Assembly: GCF_023953965.1 (NCBI RefSeq)
Contig: NZ_JAMLIX010000001.1
Coordinates: 2,852,501 to 2,916,500, forward strand
DNA length: 64,000 nt
Direction of reading: 5' to 3'
DNA from: Bosea sp. (in: a-proteobacteria)
GTDB lineage: Bacteria; Pseudomonadota; Alphaproteobacteria; Rhizobiales; Beijerinckiaceae
Of the stretch, positions 16,098 to 26,244 are shown piece after piece; the first letter of the stretch is position 1, and each line of letters opens with the position of its first letter. The position numbers were made by a program, and so were the translations under genes. The notes under the pieces are model-generated. The model saw nothing but the letters and a program-made list of their open reading frames with translations. It was not told the origin of the DNA and did no database searches.

Positions 16098-16745
16098 ATG
16101 ACCTCCACGCCCGACGCCATTCTCGAAGATGTCGATATCGTCAACCGCGCGCTCGCCCGGATCGGCGCTCCGCCGGTGATGGCGCTCGACGACGATGACG
16201 ATTTCGCCAGGGCGGCGCAGCTCATCTATCTGACCGATGTCGAGGCCGCGCTCGGCCGGCTGCGCTGGCGCTTCGCCAGCCGCACGCTGCCGCTGTCGCG
16301 CCTCTCGGCCGCGCCCGTCTCGGGCTGGCGCCATGCCTATGAGCTGCCGGGTGGCGCGCTCGGCCTGCCGGAACATTACCTCACCGATCCGCGCCAGCCG
16401 CGCAACCATCTGCGCAATTTCTCGATCGAGGCCGGCGAGGTGCATTGCGACGCCGACCGGCTGTTCGCCCGCTGCACCGTCATGGTGGCGCCGACATACT
16501 GGCCGCCCGAATTCCGGCGCGCGATCATCATCGGTCTGGCCTCGGCGTTCTGCGTGCCGGTGACGCATGACGTCACGCTGGCCGAAAAGCTGCGGCAGGA
16601 AGCCTATGGCGACCCACGCGAGGGCGGCGTCGGCGGGCTCCTCGGAAGGGCCATCGCCAACGAGATCGCCTCCTCGCCGCCGAGCGACGACATGGACGAA
16701 AGCAATCCGCTCACCGATGCCCGCTATGGCGGCTGGGGCTTCTGA
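16098..16745 (+). CDS. Tail tubular protein A (T7 gp11-like)
   Basis: 215 residues from the ATG at 16098, close to the 196 of T7 gp11. The start DIVNRALARIGAPPVMALDD, the FARAAQLIYLTDVEAALGRL helix, then LRWRFASRTLPLS and YELPGGALGLPEHYL are characteristic of this family, which forms the adaptor ring between portal and nozzle. It directly precedes the tail tubular B-like gene by three bases, as in T7-like genomes. Confidence 0.88.
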   Translation: MTSTPDAILEDVDIVNRALARIGAPPVMALDDDDDFARAAQLIYLTDVEAALGRLRWRFASRTLPLSRLSAAPVSGWRHAYELPGGALGLPEHYLTDPRQPRNHLRNFSIEAGEVHCDADRLFARCTVMVAPTYWPPEFRRAIIIGLASAFCVPVTHDVTLAEKLRQEAYGDPREGGVGGLLGRAIANEIASSPPSDDMDESNPLTDARYGGWGF

Positions 16746-16748
16746 GCC

Positions 16749-19175
16749 ATGGTGGCGCGTCCCGGACAATATCAGGCGAGCTTCAATTCGGGCGAGCTCT
16801 CGCCGTCCGTGTGGGGGCGCTTCGACATCAAGCAGTTCTATTCCGGCGCGGCGCTGATGGTGAACGCCGAGCCGGTGCCGCAGGGCGGTTTCGCCGGCTT
16901 CCCGGGCACGCGCCAGGCCGGCCGTGTCCGTGGAACGCTGGCTGCGCTGGCTTTGTCGGACACCGGCGGCTCGCTCGGACCGCATGTCGCTGCGGCGACC
17001 CTGCAGAGCTGGGTCTTCGACGATGCGTTTCTGGAGGCGGTCGACATAGGCGGGCTGTCGGCGACGCGGGCTATCGATGGGCTGCTGCGGATCGAGACTG
17101 CGCTCGGCGGCGGGCCGTGGCTGCCGTTCGGCGCGCCGTTCAGCGCCGGCACGACGTCGCGCACCCGCCGCATCGCCGTGCCGCCGGGCCATGGTGTGCG
17201 GGCGGACCGGGCGCGGCTTCGTCTGTTCGCCACTCCGCCGGGTTCGGTGACCTTCACGCTCGGGTCGCGGTTCATGTATCGCGAGGCGGAGGTCATGCCT
17301 GCCGCCTGGCGGCTGCTGTCGCATTCCTTTTCGGTCGAGCAGTCCTTCACGGTCGTGCTGACGCCCGGCCATGCCGACATCTGGAAAGGCGACGACTTCG
17401 TCGCCGCGGTCTCGGTGCCCGTCACCGCCGACATGCTGCCGACGCTGAACTGCGAGCAGCGCCTCGATACGATGCTGCTGTTCCACCCGGACCTGCGGCC
17501 GTACCGGATCATGCGCCGCGGCGGCGATACGGATTGGGCGGGCGATCCGGTCCCGTTCGTCAATGCGCCACTCGTCGACTACGGCGGCAACTACGGCAAC
17601 GTCGTCAACGATATCTGGGTGATCACCATCACCTATTCCGGCAATCCGGCCGGTCTCGTGCTGGATTGCAATGTCAACGGCGAGGATGCGGCCGGCGTGC
17701 CGCTCAATTCAGGGCCGGACTGGGGCGGCTTCGCCACGGCCCTGAAGGCATCGCTCGAGGCGCTGCCGTCCGTCGGTACGGGTCTGACCGTGACTCCGAA
17801 TGCTGTCGACGCGACACGTCACACCCTCACCATTGTGTTCGGCGGCGCCAATGCCGGCCAGCGCTTCGCCCTGACGCCAGTCATCAACAACGTTTCGACC
17901 GCCGCCGCCGTGGCCAATTACACCGCCAGCGGCGACCCGGGCGGTGAGGCGATCATGTCCAATCAGCGCGGCTGGCCGAATGCCGGCGGCTTCTTTCAGG
18001 ACCGGCTCTACCTCGCCGGCTTCCGCTCGCAGGTCGGCGCCGTCTGCGGCTCCGTCACTGGCGAGTATTTCGATCTCGACAGCGCGGTCGAGAATGCGGC
18101 GGGCGGCCTGTTTTTCCGGCTCGACACGGCCGGCGCCGAGCGCATCGAGTTCCTGGCCCGCTTCAAGCACCTGCTCTTCTTCAGCGACGAGGCGGAGTAT
18201 TTCGTGACCGACCGCGCGATCGCGCGCGGCACGCCCCCGAACATCGTGCAGGCGTCGCGCAACGGCATCGCCGCCGGCATCCGCCCGGTCGAGAGCGAGG
18301 GCGGCGTGCTCTATGTCGGGCGCGCCCGCTCGATCGTCTATGCGGCGACCTATTCCGACGTCTCGCAGAGCTATGAGAGCGAGCCGGTCTCGCTGCTCGC
18401 CTCGCATCTGGTGCGCGGCGTCGTCCGCGCGGATCTACAGCGGGCCTCGCAATCGACCGATGCCGCGCGCTATTTCGCGGTCCGCGACGACGGCCTGCTG
18501 CTGGTCGGCGTGATGATCCGCAATCAGGAGGTGACGGCGTTCTGCCGCTTCGTCACGGCCGGGCAGGTGCGCGACGTCTGCGTCGACGGCGCGAACGTCG
18601 CCTATCTCCTGGTCGAGCGGCAGGTCGGCAAGCGCCGCATGCTGATCCGCGAGCGGCTGACGGACGATGCGGTGATGCATCAGGAGCGCGTCTTCAGCTT
18701 CGAGGAAAAGCGCGACCGGATCGAAGGGCTCGACGATTTCGAGGGCGTTGAAGTCTTCGTCCTCGCCGATGGCTACGCGGGCGGGCCGTTCACCGTCGCC
18801 GGCGGGGCGATCGACCTGCCCGACGCCGCCTTCACCGTCATCGTCGGCCGCTGGACCGCGCCGCTCGTCAAGACCCTGCCGGTGCCGCGCCTCGTCGGCG
18901 AGCGCACGGTGCTGCAGCGGCCGGTGCGCGTCCACACGGTGCGCGCCGCGCTCATCGGCACGACCTCGATCGCGATCGGCGCGAACGGCCGCCCGGCGCG
19001 CGATATCGCGCTGCTGCGCGGCGGCGACATCTCCGACCGGCCGATCGAGCCGGTCGAGCGTGCCGTCGAGGCGACGGGCCTGATGGGCTGGAGCGAGGAC
19101 GGCGCGGTCGCGATCACGCAAATCCGCCCGGGCCGGCTGCGCGTCCGCAGCCTCACCATCGAAGCGAGGGTTTGA
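16749..19175 (+). CDS. Tail tubular/nozzle protein B (T7 gp12-like)
   Basis: 808 residues, against 794 in T7 gp12. The N-terminus QASFNSGELSPSVWGRFDIK with QGGFAGFPGTRQAGR is the standard start of this tail protein in podophages of Gram-negative hosts. Middle features include NQRGWPNAGGFFQDRLYLAG and FLARFKHLLFFSDEAEYFV. It forms the tail nozzle with which DNA leaves the particle. Gene order (after gp11-like, before ejection proteins) supports this strongly. Confidence 0.88.
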   Translation: MVARPGQYQASFNSGELSPSVWGRFDIKQFYSGAALMVNAEPVPQGGFAGFPGTRQAGRVRGTLAALALSDTGGSLGPHVAAATLQSWVFDDAFLEAVDIGGLSATRAIDGLLRIETALGGGPWLPFGAPFSAGTTSRTRRIAVPPGHGVRADRARLRLFATPPGSVTFTLGSRFMYREAEVMPAAWRLLSHSFSVEQSFTVVLTPGHADIWKGDDFVAAVSVPVTADMLPTLNCEQRLDTMLLFHPDLRPYRIMRRGGDTDWAGDPVPFVNAPLVDYGGNYGNVVNDIWVITITYSGNPAGLVLDCNVNGEDAAGVPLNSGPDWGGFATALKASLEALPSVGTGLTVTPNAVDATRHTLTIVFGGANAGQRFALTPVINNVSTAAAVANYTASGDPGGEAIMSNQRGWPNAGGFFQDRLYLAGFRSQVGAVCGSVTGEYFDLDSAVENAAGGLFFRLDTAGAERIEFLARFKHLLFFSDEAEYFVTDRAIARGTPPNIVQASRNGIAAGIRPVESEGGVLYVGRARSIVYAATYSDVSQSYESEPVSLLASHLVRGVVRADLQRASQSTDAARYFAVRDDGLLLVGVMIRNQEVTAFCRFVTAGQVRDVCVDGANVAYLLVERQVGKRRMLIRERLTDDAVMHQERVFSFEEKRDRIEGLDDFEGVEVFVLADGYAGGPFTVAGGAIDLPDAAFTVIVGRWTAPLVKTLPVPRLVGERTVLQRPVRVHTVRAALIGTTSIAIGANGRPARDIALLRGGDISDRPIEPVERAVEATGLMGWSEDGAVAITQIRPGRLRVRSLTIEARV

Positions 19176-19176
19176 C

Positions 19177-19779
19177 ATGGAATTCGCGGCAGCGGCCCTT
19201 TCGACGATCGCAGGCGGGATCAGCTCGGCGGCCGGCGCCGTCGGTTCCGCCCTCGGCATCGGCGGCACGGCCGGCGGCGCCGGGGGCACCCTCATCGGCG
19301 CGGGGTCCGTTCTGGCCACCATCCTGTCGGGCACCGCGACGGTCGCGGGCATGATGGGCGCGCGCCAGGCCGGCAGCGAGCAGGCGCGCTCCCTCTACGC
19401 CCAGGCGGCCGATGCCCGCACCGAGCAGGATATCGAGCGCATCCGCGGCACGGAACGGCGCGACAGCCTGCGCCGCTCGCTGCTCGCCACGCTCGGCGAG
19501 CGCGACGTCGCCGCCGCCGCCTCCGGCGTCGACCTGTCGTTCGGCACGCCGGCTGTCGCCCGCAAGGAGGCGGAGCGCGACGCGGAATCCGCGCTCGTCA
19601 TCGACCAGAGCACCGAGGACATGCGCATCGCCCGGCTGCAGGAGCGTGAGAACGAATTCGTCCGCTCGGCCCGCTCGGCGAAGAAGGCGGCCACGATCAA
19701 CGCCGTCGGGCTCGGCCTCAAGGGCGCGGCCTCGCTCGCGAACCGTTACGATTTCGCGCCCTCGACGAAGAAGGGGTGA
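19177..19779 (+). CDS. Internal virion (ejection) protein, T7 gp14-like
   Basis: 200 residues, nearly equal to T7 gp14 (196). The N-terminal 75 residues are Gly/Ala-rich and hydrophobic (ALSTIAGGISSAAGAVGSAL and VLATILSGTATVAGMMGARQ), followed by a polar helical part (AQAADARTEQDIERIRGTER). This fits the ejection protein that inserts into the outer membrane and starts the DNA channel. The ATG follows the previous stop by one base. Confidence 0.75.
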   Translation: MEFAAAALSTIAGGISSAAGAVGSALGIGGTAGGAGGTLIGAGSVLATILSGTATVAGMMGARQAGSEQARSLYAQAADARTEQDIERIRGTERRDSLRRSLLATLGERDVAAAASGVDLSFGTPAVARKEAERDAESALVIDQSTEDMRIARLQERENEFVRSARSAKKAATINAVGLGLKGAASLANRYDFAPSTKKG

Positions 19780-19783
19780 TCCG

Positions 19784-21997
19784 ATGCCCAACCGTCTCGG
19801 CCGTGCGGTCGGCGCCATCTCGCCCTTCAACCCCAAGGGCGCCCTGCCGGACGGGCTGCCGGACGTTCAGCGCGGTGCCGGGCAGGAAGGCGAGGCGCTG
19901 TTCCGGGTCGGATCGGACCTTGCCGGCGTGTTCGGGCATATGGCGGATCGGGCGGCTGCTGCCGAAGGCAAGCGTGAAGGCGCCATTGCTGGAAATGATC
20001 CTGCGTTTCGGCCCACGGGCTCCGCCTCGATCAAGGGCCGCGCCTTCGACGAGGCCGCGACCTCCACCTATCTCGACTCGCTCGATGCGAAGCTGCGCCA
20101 GCGCATGCTCGATGCCTATCAGACGAACAAGGGCGACCCGGCCGCTCTGACCGGCGCCTTCGATGCCCTCAAGAAAGACATCCTCGACAACGACGCCTTT
20201 CCCGAGATCCGGGGGCAGGTCTCCGCCTCCTTCGAGCGGCTGCGCCTGCCGTTTCAGGTGAAGGCGCTCGACGCGCTTGAAACCCGGGTGCAGGATCAGG
20301 CGCGCGCGGCCGCATGGGAAGGCAACCGAGCCAGTACCGGCATCGCCGTGGCGCAGGTGCAGGCGGCGCCGGACAGCCCCCAGGCGCTGGCGAATGCCCG
20401 GCGCGAGCTGGACGAGGCTGAGCGGCGGGACAAGCGCCTGTTCGAAAGCGGCGCGATCACGGCCGAGCAGGCGGCGAAGAACAAGGCGCAGCGCGAGCGC
20501 GCGGTCGAGGGCGCCCGCTGGGGGGCGAAGATCGCCAATCTCCCGACGGAGGCCGAGGCGGCGGCGGCCCATGAGGATTTCCGGAGGAAGGCGGCGGCCG
20601 GCGATCTCGGCCCGGTCGGGCGCGACGCCGATCTGATGGTCGATATCGACGCCGCGTTCCGCAAGCGGATCAATACAATCCGCACGGACGGCGTGCGGGC
20701 GCTTAACGCCAGTGACGGCATAGCGAAAGATCTCCTGGCCCGGCTTGAGCGTGGGCAGACGCCGCCGGCGGCGGAGGTGGCGGCTTTCCGGGAGGCGACG
20801 GCGGCGCTGCCGGACGGGCAGTCGCGCCTCGACCGTTTCGACCGGCGGAAGCGCTGGCTGACGATGGCCAACGCCGAAGGCCCGGAAATGCTCGATGTGG
20901 TGGGCCGTCAGTTGCGCGCGGTGGCGGGGGCTGAGCCCAGCCGCACCGCCTCGGAAGACATGCTCTGGTTGCAGGAACGCGCGGCCGGCATGCGCAAGCG
21001 TATCGCCGAGAATCCGATCTCCAACGCGCGCGCGCTCGGCTTGGCGGCCCTGCCGCCGCTGCGGCTCGACCAGCCCTTGGCGCTGGAGCAGAGCTTGCGC
21101 GAACGGGTCGCATCGGCCGACGCCTTGCCCGCGCACCTCAACCCCGACCGGAAAGTGCTTGAAGAGGAGGAGGCGCGCGACATCACCCGCAAGATCGGCA
21201 TGGGCGGCGAGACGGCCGTGGCGACGGTGCAGGCGATAGTCAGCGCCGCCGGGCCGGCGGCGCCGCGCGTTCTGCGCGACATCGGCGGCATCGCGCCCGA
21301 TCTCGCCCATGCCGGCCTGCTGCTCGCCGGCGGCGGATCGAAGCAGGCGGCGCGCGAGATCATCGCCGGGCGGCAGATCATCGAGGCCGCCAAGAGCGGG
21401 GAAGGCGTCGCCAAGCCGCTCGGCGTCGACCAGGTCAGCTTCCGGACCGCCTTCGAATCGGTGGTCGGAACGACCATGCAGGATCGGGCCATGGATGCCG
21501 GTCGCGTCCAGAAGGCGGCCGAGACGCTGGCGACGACGAAGCTGCGCGGGCAATCGACCAACAAGGGGCCGCTGGCGGATCGCATCTACAAGCAGGCGGT
21601 GCGCGAGGTGCTCGGCGAGCAGGAGATCAACGGCAAGATCTATGGCGGCGTCGGCTATGTCGCGCGCGACGACGGCTGGTTTGCCGCGAAGCGCCCGGTG
21701 ATCGCGCCGACCGATGTCCGGCAGGACCGGCTGCGCGACATCTTCAAGGCGATCGACAACAAGCTGCTCGAAACGCTGCCTGTGAAGCTCGCCCCGGGCT
21801 TCAACGCCGCGCATCTGCGGACGGCGCTGCCGGAGGCGGTCGAGGGCGGCTATCGCTTCGCGCTGAAGGATCCCGACAGCCGCGACGATCCGCAATGGAT
21901 CCGAGACGCCGCTGGCGGCATCTTCGTGCTGCCGTGGCACCTCGTGCGCGGCGCGCTGCGCGAAAAGGTTCCCGGCGCCTTTCTCGGGGGTCCCTGA
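19784..21997 (+). CDS. Internal virion (ejection) protein, T7 gp15-like
   Basis: 737 residues from the ATG at 19784, near the 747 of T7 gp15. It is long, polar and nearly all helical, with no membrane segment (VQDQARAAAWEGNRASTG and so on), and has a terminal region LREKVPGAFLGGP. The place in the ejection cluster and the length suggest the periplasm-spanning tube component. Direct sequence proof is weak because these proteins diverge quickly. Confidence 0.65.
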   Translation: MPNRLGRAVGAISPFNPKGALPDGLPDVQRGAGQEGEALFRVGSDLAGVFGHMADRAAAAEGKREGAIAGNDPAFRPTGSASIKGRAFDEAATSTYLDSLDAKLRQRMLDAYQTNKGDPAALTGAFDALKKDILDNDAFPEIRGQVSASFERLRLPFQVKALDALETRVQDQARAAAWEGNRASTGIAVAQVQAAPDSPQALANARRELDEAERRDKRLFESGAITAEQAAKNKAQRERAVEGARWGAKIANLPTEAEAAAAHEDFRRKAAAGDLGPVGRDADLMVDIDAAFRKRINTIRTDGVRALNASDGIAKDLLARLERGQTPPAAEVAAFREATAALPDGQSRLDRFDRRKRWLTMANAEGPEMLDVVGRQLRAVAGAEPSRTASEDMLWLQERAAGMRKRIAENPISNARALGLAALPPLRLDQPLALEQSLRERVASADALPAHLNPDRKVLEEEEARDITRKIGMGGETAVATVQAIVSAAGPAAPRVLRDIGGIAPDLAHAGLLLAGGGSKQAAREIIAGRQIIEAAKSGEGVAKPLGVDQVSFRTAFESVVGTTMQDRAMDAGRVQKAAETLATTKLRGQSTNKGPLADRIYKQAVREVLGEQEINGKIYGGVGYVARDDGWFAAKRPVIAPTDVRQDRLRDIFKAIDNKLLETLPVKLAPGFNAAHLRTALPEAVEGGYRFALKDPDSRDDPQWIRDAAGGIFVLPWHLVRGALREKVPGAFLGGP

Positions 21998-23733
21998 TGC
22001 TGCCCTTCTTCGGGGATTCGCGGACGGACGGCACCTATTACCGGCGCACGACCTTTGCCGATCCCGCGCAATATGGCGGGTTGAGCGACGCGCTGGCGGA
22101 GGTGATGCCGGCCGGCGACCCCGGCGACATCTCGCCGTTCCGGACCATCGGCGGGAATGCCGACGCCTTGTCCCGCGTCACCGGCGCGGCCTATCGGGCG
22201 ATGAGCTATGGCGAGAACAGCAATGCCCGCGCGCTCGCGCTCGAAGCCGGTTACGACCGGATCATCGACAAGGCGAAGGAAGTCACCGGCGTCCTGCTCG
22301 AAAACCCCGAGCGGGACGGCTACGGCGCCGAGGCGGCGCGCTTGTTCCGCGACGAGGTGCGCGAGGCCATGGCGCAGGGGCGCAACGCCCAGAGCAATGG
22401 CGTGCCCGATGTCCGCCGCCGTCTCTTCATGGACAAGCTGCAGGAGCTGGCGCAGTCCTATCCCGACCGGGTGGGCGATCTCGTCATGGACCCGCTCGCC
22501 CAGGCGCGGGCCGTCACGCAGGAGGCCGATGCCGCCTACAAGCGCGCGCTCGCCGAGGCCGATGGTCTGGCGGGCGTGCTCGGCAGCATCGCCGGCGGCG
22601 TCGGCGCCATGGCGCGCGATCCGTTGCAGGTCGCCTCGCTTTTCGTCGGCGGCGGCGCCGGCACCGGCGCGCGGGTGGCGGTCCGCATTGCGCAGGTCGC
22701 GGGCCGCGAAGCCGTCATCAATGCCGGCGTCATGGCCCTGGCCCAGCCCGCTGTGCAGTCGTGGCGCGGCGAAGCCGGGCTGGAAAGCGGCTGGGGCGAG
22801 GCCGCCAGGAACATCGCGCTGGCGGCCGCCTTCGGCGCCGGTGCGGGCGGTGTGATCGAAGGCGGCCGCGAGGTCTTCAAGGCGCTGCGCGCCGCCGACC
22901 GCGCCGCCATCGGGAAAGTGATGGACGGGACGGCCACGCCGGCCGAGGCCGAGGCGGCGCTGCGGGCGATCGGCGCCGATGCGGACGCGGTCGCCGAGGT
23001 TCGCGCTGCCGGGCGGGCCGAGGCCGCCGACGACATGTTGACGCCGCCGCCGCCGGATGTGGCCCCGCCGGCCCATCGCAGCGCGATGGCCGAGGCCGTG
23101 GCCCGGGCCGAGAGCGGCGACATCATGCCCGCCGAGCCGGTGTTCCCGGTACGCGCCGGGGTCACGGACGATGCGGCGCTCGCCGTACTGGAGCGCGACG
23201 ACCTCGATGCGCTCGGCGCCCTGGGCGTGCTGCGGCGCGACCCTGAGCTGATCGAAAGCGCGCTGTCGTCGCCGTCGCCGGCCGTGCGCGAGGCCGGGCA
23301 GGTCGCGCTGCTCGGCGACGAGGCTTTCGCCGCGATCGAAAGCGGCGCCGTCGACCCGCGCTATGGCGCGCTCGTCCAGCGGGCGGCGGTCGAGCCGGAG
23401 CGGCAGGCGGCGCTGATGGCCGAGCTGGAGGCGCATCCCCCGCGCAACGTCGCCGAGGCCCGCGAGATCATCGGCGATGCGATCGCGGCCGGGAGCGCCC
23501 GGCGCGTCGCCGCCCGGATTGCTGGCGTGCCGGAATTCGAGCCGCGCGCCGTGCCGCCGCCGCGTGAGAACGCCGCCGCCGTGACCGACAGGCCTGTGGG
23601 CAACGACCCGCTGCACCTCACCCCCGGCGAGGACGGGGCGGGCCGCGGCGGCCTCGTCGCGCCCGGCTCATTCGAGCTGGCGGGCAGTCGCGAGCGCTTC
23701 CTCAACGATATCGTCGCCGCCTGCAAGGTCTGA
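21997..23733 (+). CDS. Additional ejection-type virion protein
   Basis: 578 residues; its ATG overlaps the preceding stop. The N-terminal third is polar (YYRRTTFADPAQYGGL), residues about 195-290 contain Gly/Ala-rich hydrophobic stretches (VLGSIAGGVGAMARD, FVGGGAGTGARVAVRIAQ and NIALAAAFGAGAGGVIEGG) that could insert in membranes, and the C-terminal half is an Ala/Glu-rich helical region with a proline-rich linker. T7 has three ejection proteins, so this is a fourth member of the cluster here. A role in DNA entry is inferred from position and composition. Confidence 0.55.
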   Translation: MLPFFGDSRTDGTYYRRTTFADPAQYGGLSDALAEVMPAGDPGDISPFRTIGGNADALSRVTGAAYRAMSYGENSNARALALEAGYDRIIDKAKEVTGVLLENPERDGYGAEAARLFRDEVREAMAQGRNAQSNGVPDVRRRLFMDKLQELAQSYPDRVGDLVMDPLAQARAVTQEADAAYKRALAEADGLAGVLGSIAGGVGAMARDPLQVASLFVGGGAGTGARVAVRIAQVAGREAVINAGVMALAQPAVQSWRGEAGLESGWGEAARNIALAAAFGAGAGGVIEGGREVFKALRAADRAAIGKVMDGTATPAEAEAALRAIGADADAVAEVRAAGRAEAADDMLTPPPPDVAPPAHRSAMAEAVARAESGDIMPAEPVFPVRAGVTDDAALAVLERDDLDALGALGVLRRDPELIESALSSPSPAVREAGQVALLGDEAFAAIESGAVDPRYGALVQRAAVEPERQAALMAELEAHPPRNVAEAREIIGDAIAAGSARRVAARIAGVPEFEPRAVPPPRENAAAVTDRPVGNDPLHLTPGEDGAGRGGLVAPGSFELAGSRERFLNDIVAACKV

Positions 23734-23736
23734 CCC

Positions 23737-26244
23737 ATGGCATTTCGCGATTGCATCATCTCCGCCCGCGACCAGGGCGCCATCGCCGCCGACGAGGCCG
23801 ACGATCTCATCCGCCGCTACGAGCGCTTCAAGCGCGCCCGCGCCGGCGATCCGCGCGGCGCCGATCTCGCGGCGAAGGATGATCTCGCCGCCGATCTGGA
23901 GGCGCAGGCCGCCCGCAAGCGGCGCCTCTCCGAATTGCAGGAGGCCGCGACGGATCGTATCCGCTCCGACATCGCGGCGTTTCGTGGGCCGGACAAGCGG
24001 CCGGACGTGCTCGAGGCGGCTTTGTCGGTCCTCTCCAACGAGCAGAACCGGCTCGCCGGCTATGCCTCGGTCCAGGGGCGCGCCAAGGCGATCACGGCCT
24101 ATGCGCATGCGCGCCTCGAGGAATTGCTGCACGACCAGCGCCGGAGCTGGCTGGGCGGCCGGCGCGGCAACCGGATGCGGCTCGACCACATCATCGACGA
24201 GGCGTACGGCACCGGCACCGGCGACGAGGCCGCGCGGCGCTTCTGGCAGGCCTATCGGCAGGTCAACGACGAGTTCGTCGGGATGTTCAATGCCGGCGGC
24301 GGGCAGATGCCGCAGATCGAGAACTACCTGCCGCAGAAGCACGACACGCGCGCCCTGTCGCGGGCGGGCCTCGACGCCTGGCGCTCGTTCATCACGCCGC
24401 GCCTCGACCGCGAACGGATGATCGATCCCTTCACCCAGGAGCCCTTCAAGGACGAGCGGCTGGCGGAGGTGCTGGAGATCGCCTTCAAGCGCCTGATCAC
24501 CGATGGCTGGAGCGACCGCGAGCCGACGATGCAGATGTTCGGCAAGGGCGCGCTCGCCAATCAGCGCGGGGAGCAGCGCTTCCTGATCTTCAAGGACGCG
24601 GCCGGCTGGCGCGAATATCAGAACGCCTTCGGTTCCCGCGACATCTTCGCCACGCTGATGGACAATCTCGGCGGGCTGGCGCGCGACATCGCCTCCTTGC
24701 AGGTGCTGGGCCCGAACCCCTCCGCCACGGTCGAATGGCTGAAGCAGGTCGTGCGCTCGGAAGCGGGCAAGGCGGCGGCCGGCGAGGAGACGCTGTTCAA
24801 TCCGGGCGGCGCCATGGCGAAGCTGGCGGAGCGGGCGCAGGGCCGGCAGACGCAGGGGCAATCGCTGATCGATAATCTCTGGCGCGAGGTGCGAGGCGGC
24901 GCCCGGCCGGAGAACTACTGGGCGGCCTCGACGATGGCGGCGGTGCGCAACACCCTGACCGGCATCCAGCTGTCGAGCGCGGCGCTGACGGCGCTGTCCG
25001 ATCCGGCCGTCGCCGCCAAGGCGCGCCTCTTCGCTGGCCTGCCGGTGACGCGGCTGATCGGCGACCGCGTCAGGGTGCTGGCCGGCGAAGGGCGGCGCGA
25101 GGTGCTGCGGGCGGGGCTGCTGGTCGAGGACGCGATGCACCATCTCGGCCTCAACGCCCGCTATGCCGGCACGCTCGCCGGCCCGGAATGGAGCCGCTGG
25201 CTGCCGGACCGGGTGCTGAACTGGAGCGGGCTGACGCCATGGACGGAACTCGGCCGGCGGGCCGAGGCCTTCGACTTCATGTCGGTGGCCGCCGACCGGC
25301 AGGCCATGGCGTGGGGCAAGCTCGACATGCCCTATCGCCGCTTCCTCGCCGGCTTCGGCATCGGCGAGGCCGAATGGGATGTCATCGGCAAGGTCACGGC
25401 GCACCGGCCGGAGCCCGACGCGGCCGGCCTGCTGCGGCCGGTCGACATCGCCGATCATCACGATCCGCGCGCTTTCGACATCGCCATGCGCTATTCCGAG
25501 GCGATGCACGCCTATCTGGAGGAGGCCGTGCCGTCCGGCTCGGCCCGCACGCGCGCCGCGCTGAAGGGTGATGCGGTGGCCGGCACCTTCATCGGCGAGG
25601 CGCGGCTGTCGATGGCGATGTATCTGTCGTTCCCGCTCTCCTTTCTCGCCACCACGCTGCGCGGGCTCGCGGTCGAGGGCGGCGTCGGGAGCGCCCGCGG
25701 CGCGGCCTATGCCGGCATGGCGCTGATCGGGACCTCGCTGCTCGGCGGCGTGGCGCTGCAGCTCGCGCAGCTGCGCGACGGCAAGGACCCGCGCGACATG
25801 CTGTCGAAGCGGTTCTGGGGCGAGGCGATGCTGAAGGGCGGCGGTCTAGGCTTCTTCGGCGATTACCTGCTCGCCGATGTCAGCCGCACCGTGCGCGACA
25901 ACAAGCTCGCGGCTTTCGGCCCGGTCGGCCAGCTCGCCGGTGATGCCCTCGCCGTGGCCGGCGTCCGGCCTTTCATCGACGGGGACGAGAAATACAACCG
26001 CTCGAAGGAGGCGGTGCGGTTCCTCGGCCGCTACACGCCGATCGCCAATCTCTGGTACACGCGCGCGGCGTTCAACCGCGTGGTCATCGACCAGTTGCAG
26101 TATCAGGTCGATCCGAACGCCCATCGCAGCATGCGCGAGCGTGAAAGGCGCCTGGAGCGCGAGCTGCAGCAGGGCTCGTGGTGGCGGCCGGGCGAAACCC
26201 GCCCGGACCGCGCGCCGGATTTCACGGCGATCTTCTCGCGCTAG
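23737..26244 (+). CDS. Large ejection protein (T7 gp16 position)
   Basis: 835 residues, shorter than T7 gp16 (1318) and without an obvious transglycosylase motif. It has helical domains and hydrophobic stretches near 630-680 (LSMAMYLSFPLSFLATTLRG and YAGMALIGTSLLGGVALQL) that may cross the inner membrane. The C-terminus has LWYTRAAFNRVVIDQLQYQ, then DPNAHRSM and QGSWWRPGETRP, an end signature seen in the last ejection protein of many podophages. Its stop overlaps the stop of the convergent antirepressor gene. Confidence 0.7.
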   Translation: MAFRDCIISARDQGAIAADEADDLIRRYERFKRARAGDPRGADLAAKDDLAADLEAQAARKRRLSELQEAATDRIRSDIAAFRGPDKRPDVLEAALSVLSNEQNRLAGYASVQGRAKAITAYAHARLEELLHDQRRSWLGGRRGNRMRLDHIIDEAYGTGTGDEAARRFWQAYRQVNDEFVGMFNAGGGQMPQIENYLPQKHDTRALSRAGLDAWRSFITPRLDRERMIDPFTQEPFKDERLAEVLEIAFKRLITDGWSDREPTMQMFGKGALANQRGEQRFLIFKDAAGWREYQNAFGSRDIFATLMDNLGGLARDIASLQVLGPNPSATVEWLKQVVRSEAGKAAAGEETLFNPGGAMAKLAERAQGRQTQGQSLIDNLWREVRGGARPENYWAASTMAAVRNTLTGIQLSSAALTALSDPAVAAKARLFAGLPVTRLIGDRVRVLAGEGRREVLRAGLLVEDAMHHLGLNARYAGTLAGPEWSRWLPDRVLNWSGLTPWTELGRRAEAFDFMSVAADRQAMAWGKLDMPYRRFLAGFGIGEAEWDVIGKVTAHRPEPDAAGLLRPVDIADHHDPRAFDIAMRYSEAMHAYLEEAVPSGSARTRAALKGDAVAGTFIGEARLSMAMYLSFPLSFLATTLRGLAVEGGVGSARGAAYAGMALIGTSLLGGVALQLAQLRDGKDPRDMLSKRFWGEAMLKGGGLGFFGDYLLADVSRTVRDNKLAAFGPVGQLAGDALAVAGVRPFIDGDEKYNRSKEAVRFLGRYTPIANLWYTRAAFNRVVIDQLQYQVDPNAHRSMRERERRLERELQQGSWWRPGETRPDRAPDFTAIFSR

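Noticed and set aside
19718..21940. 740-residue open frame on the minus strand
   Set aside because: Antisense to the ejection protein at 19784; repetitive R/H/A/G composition shows it is a shadow.
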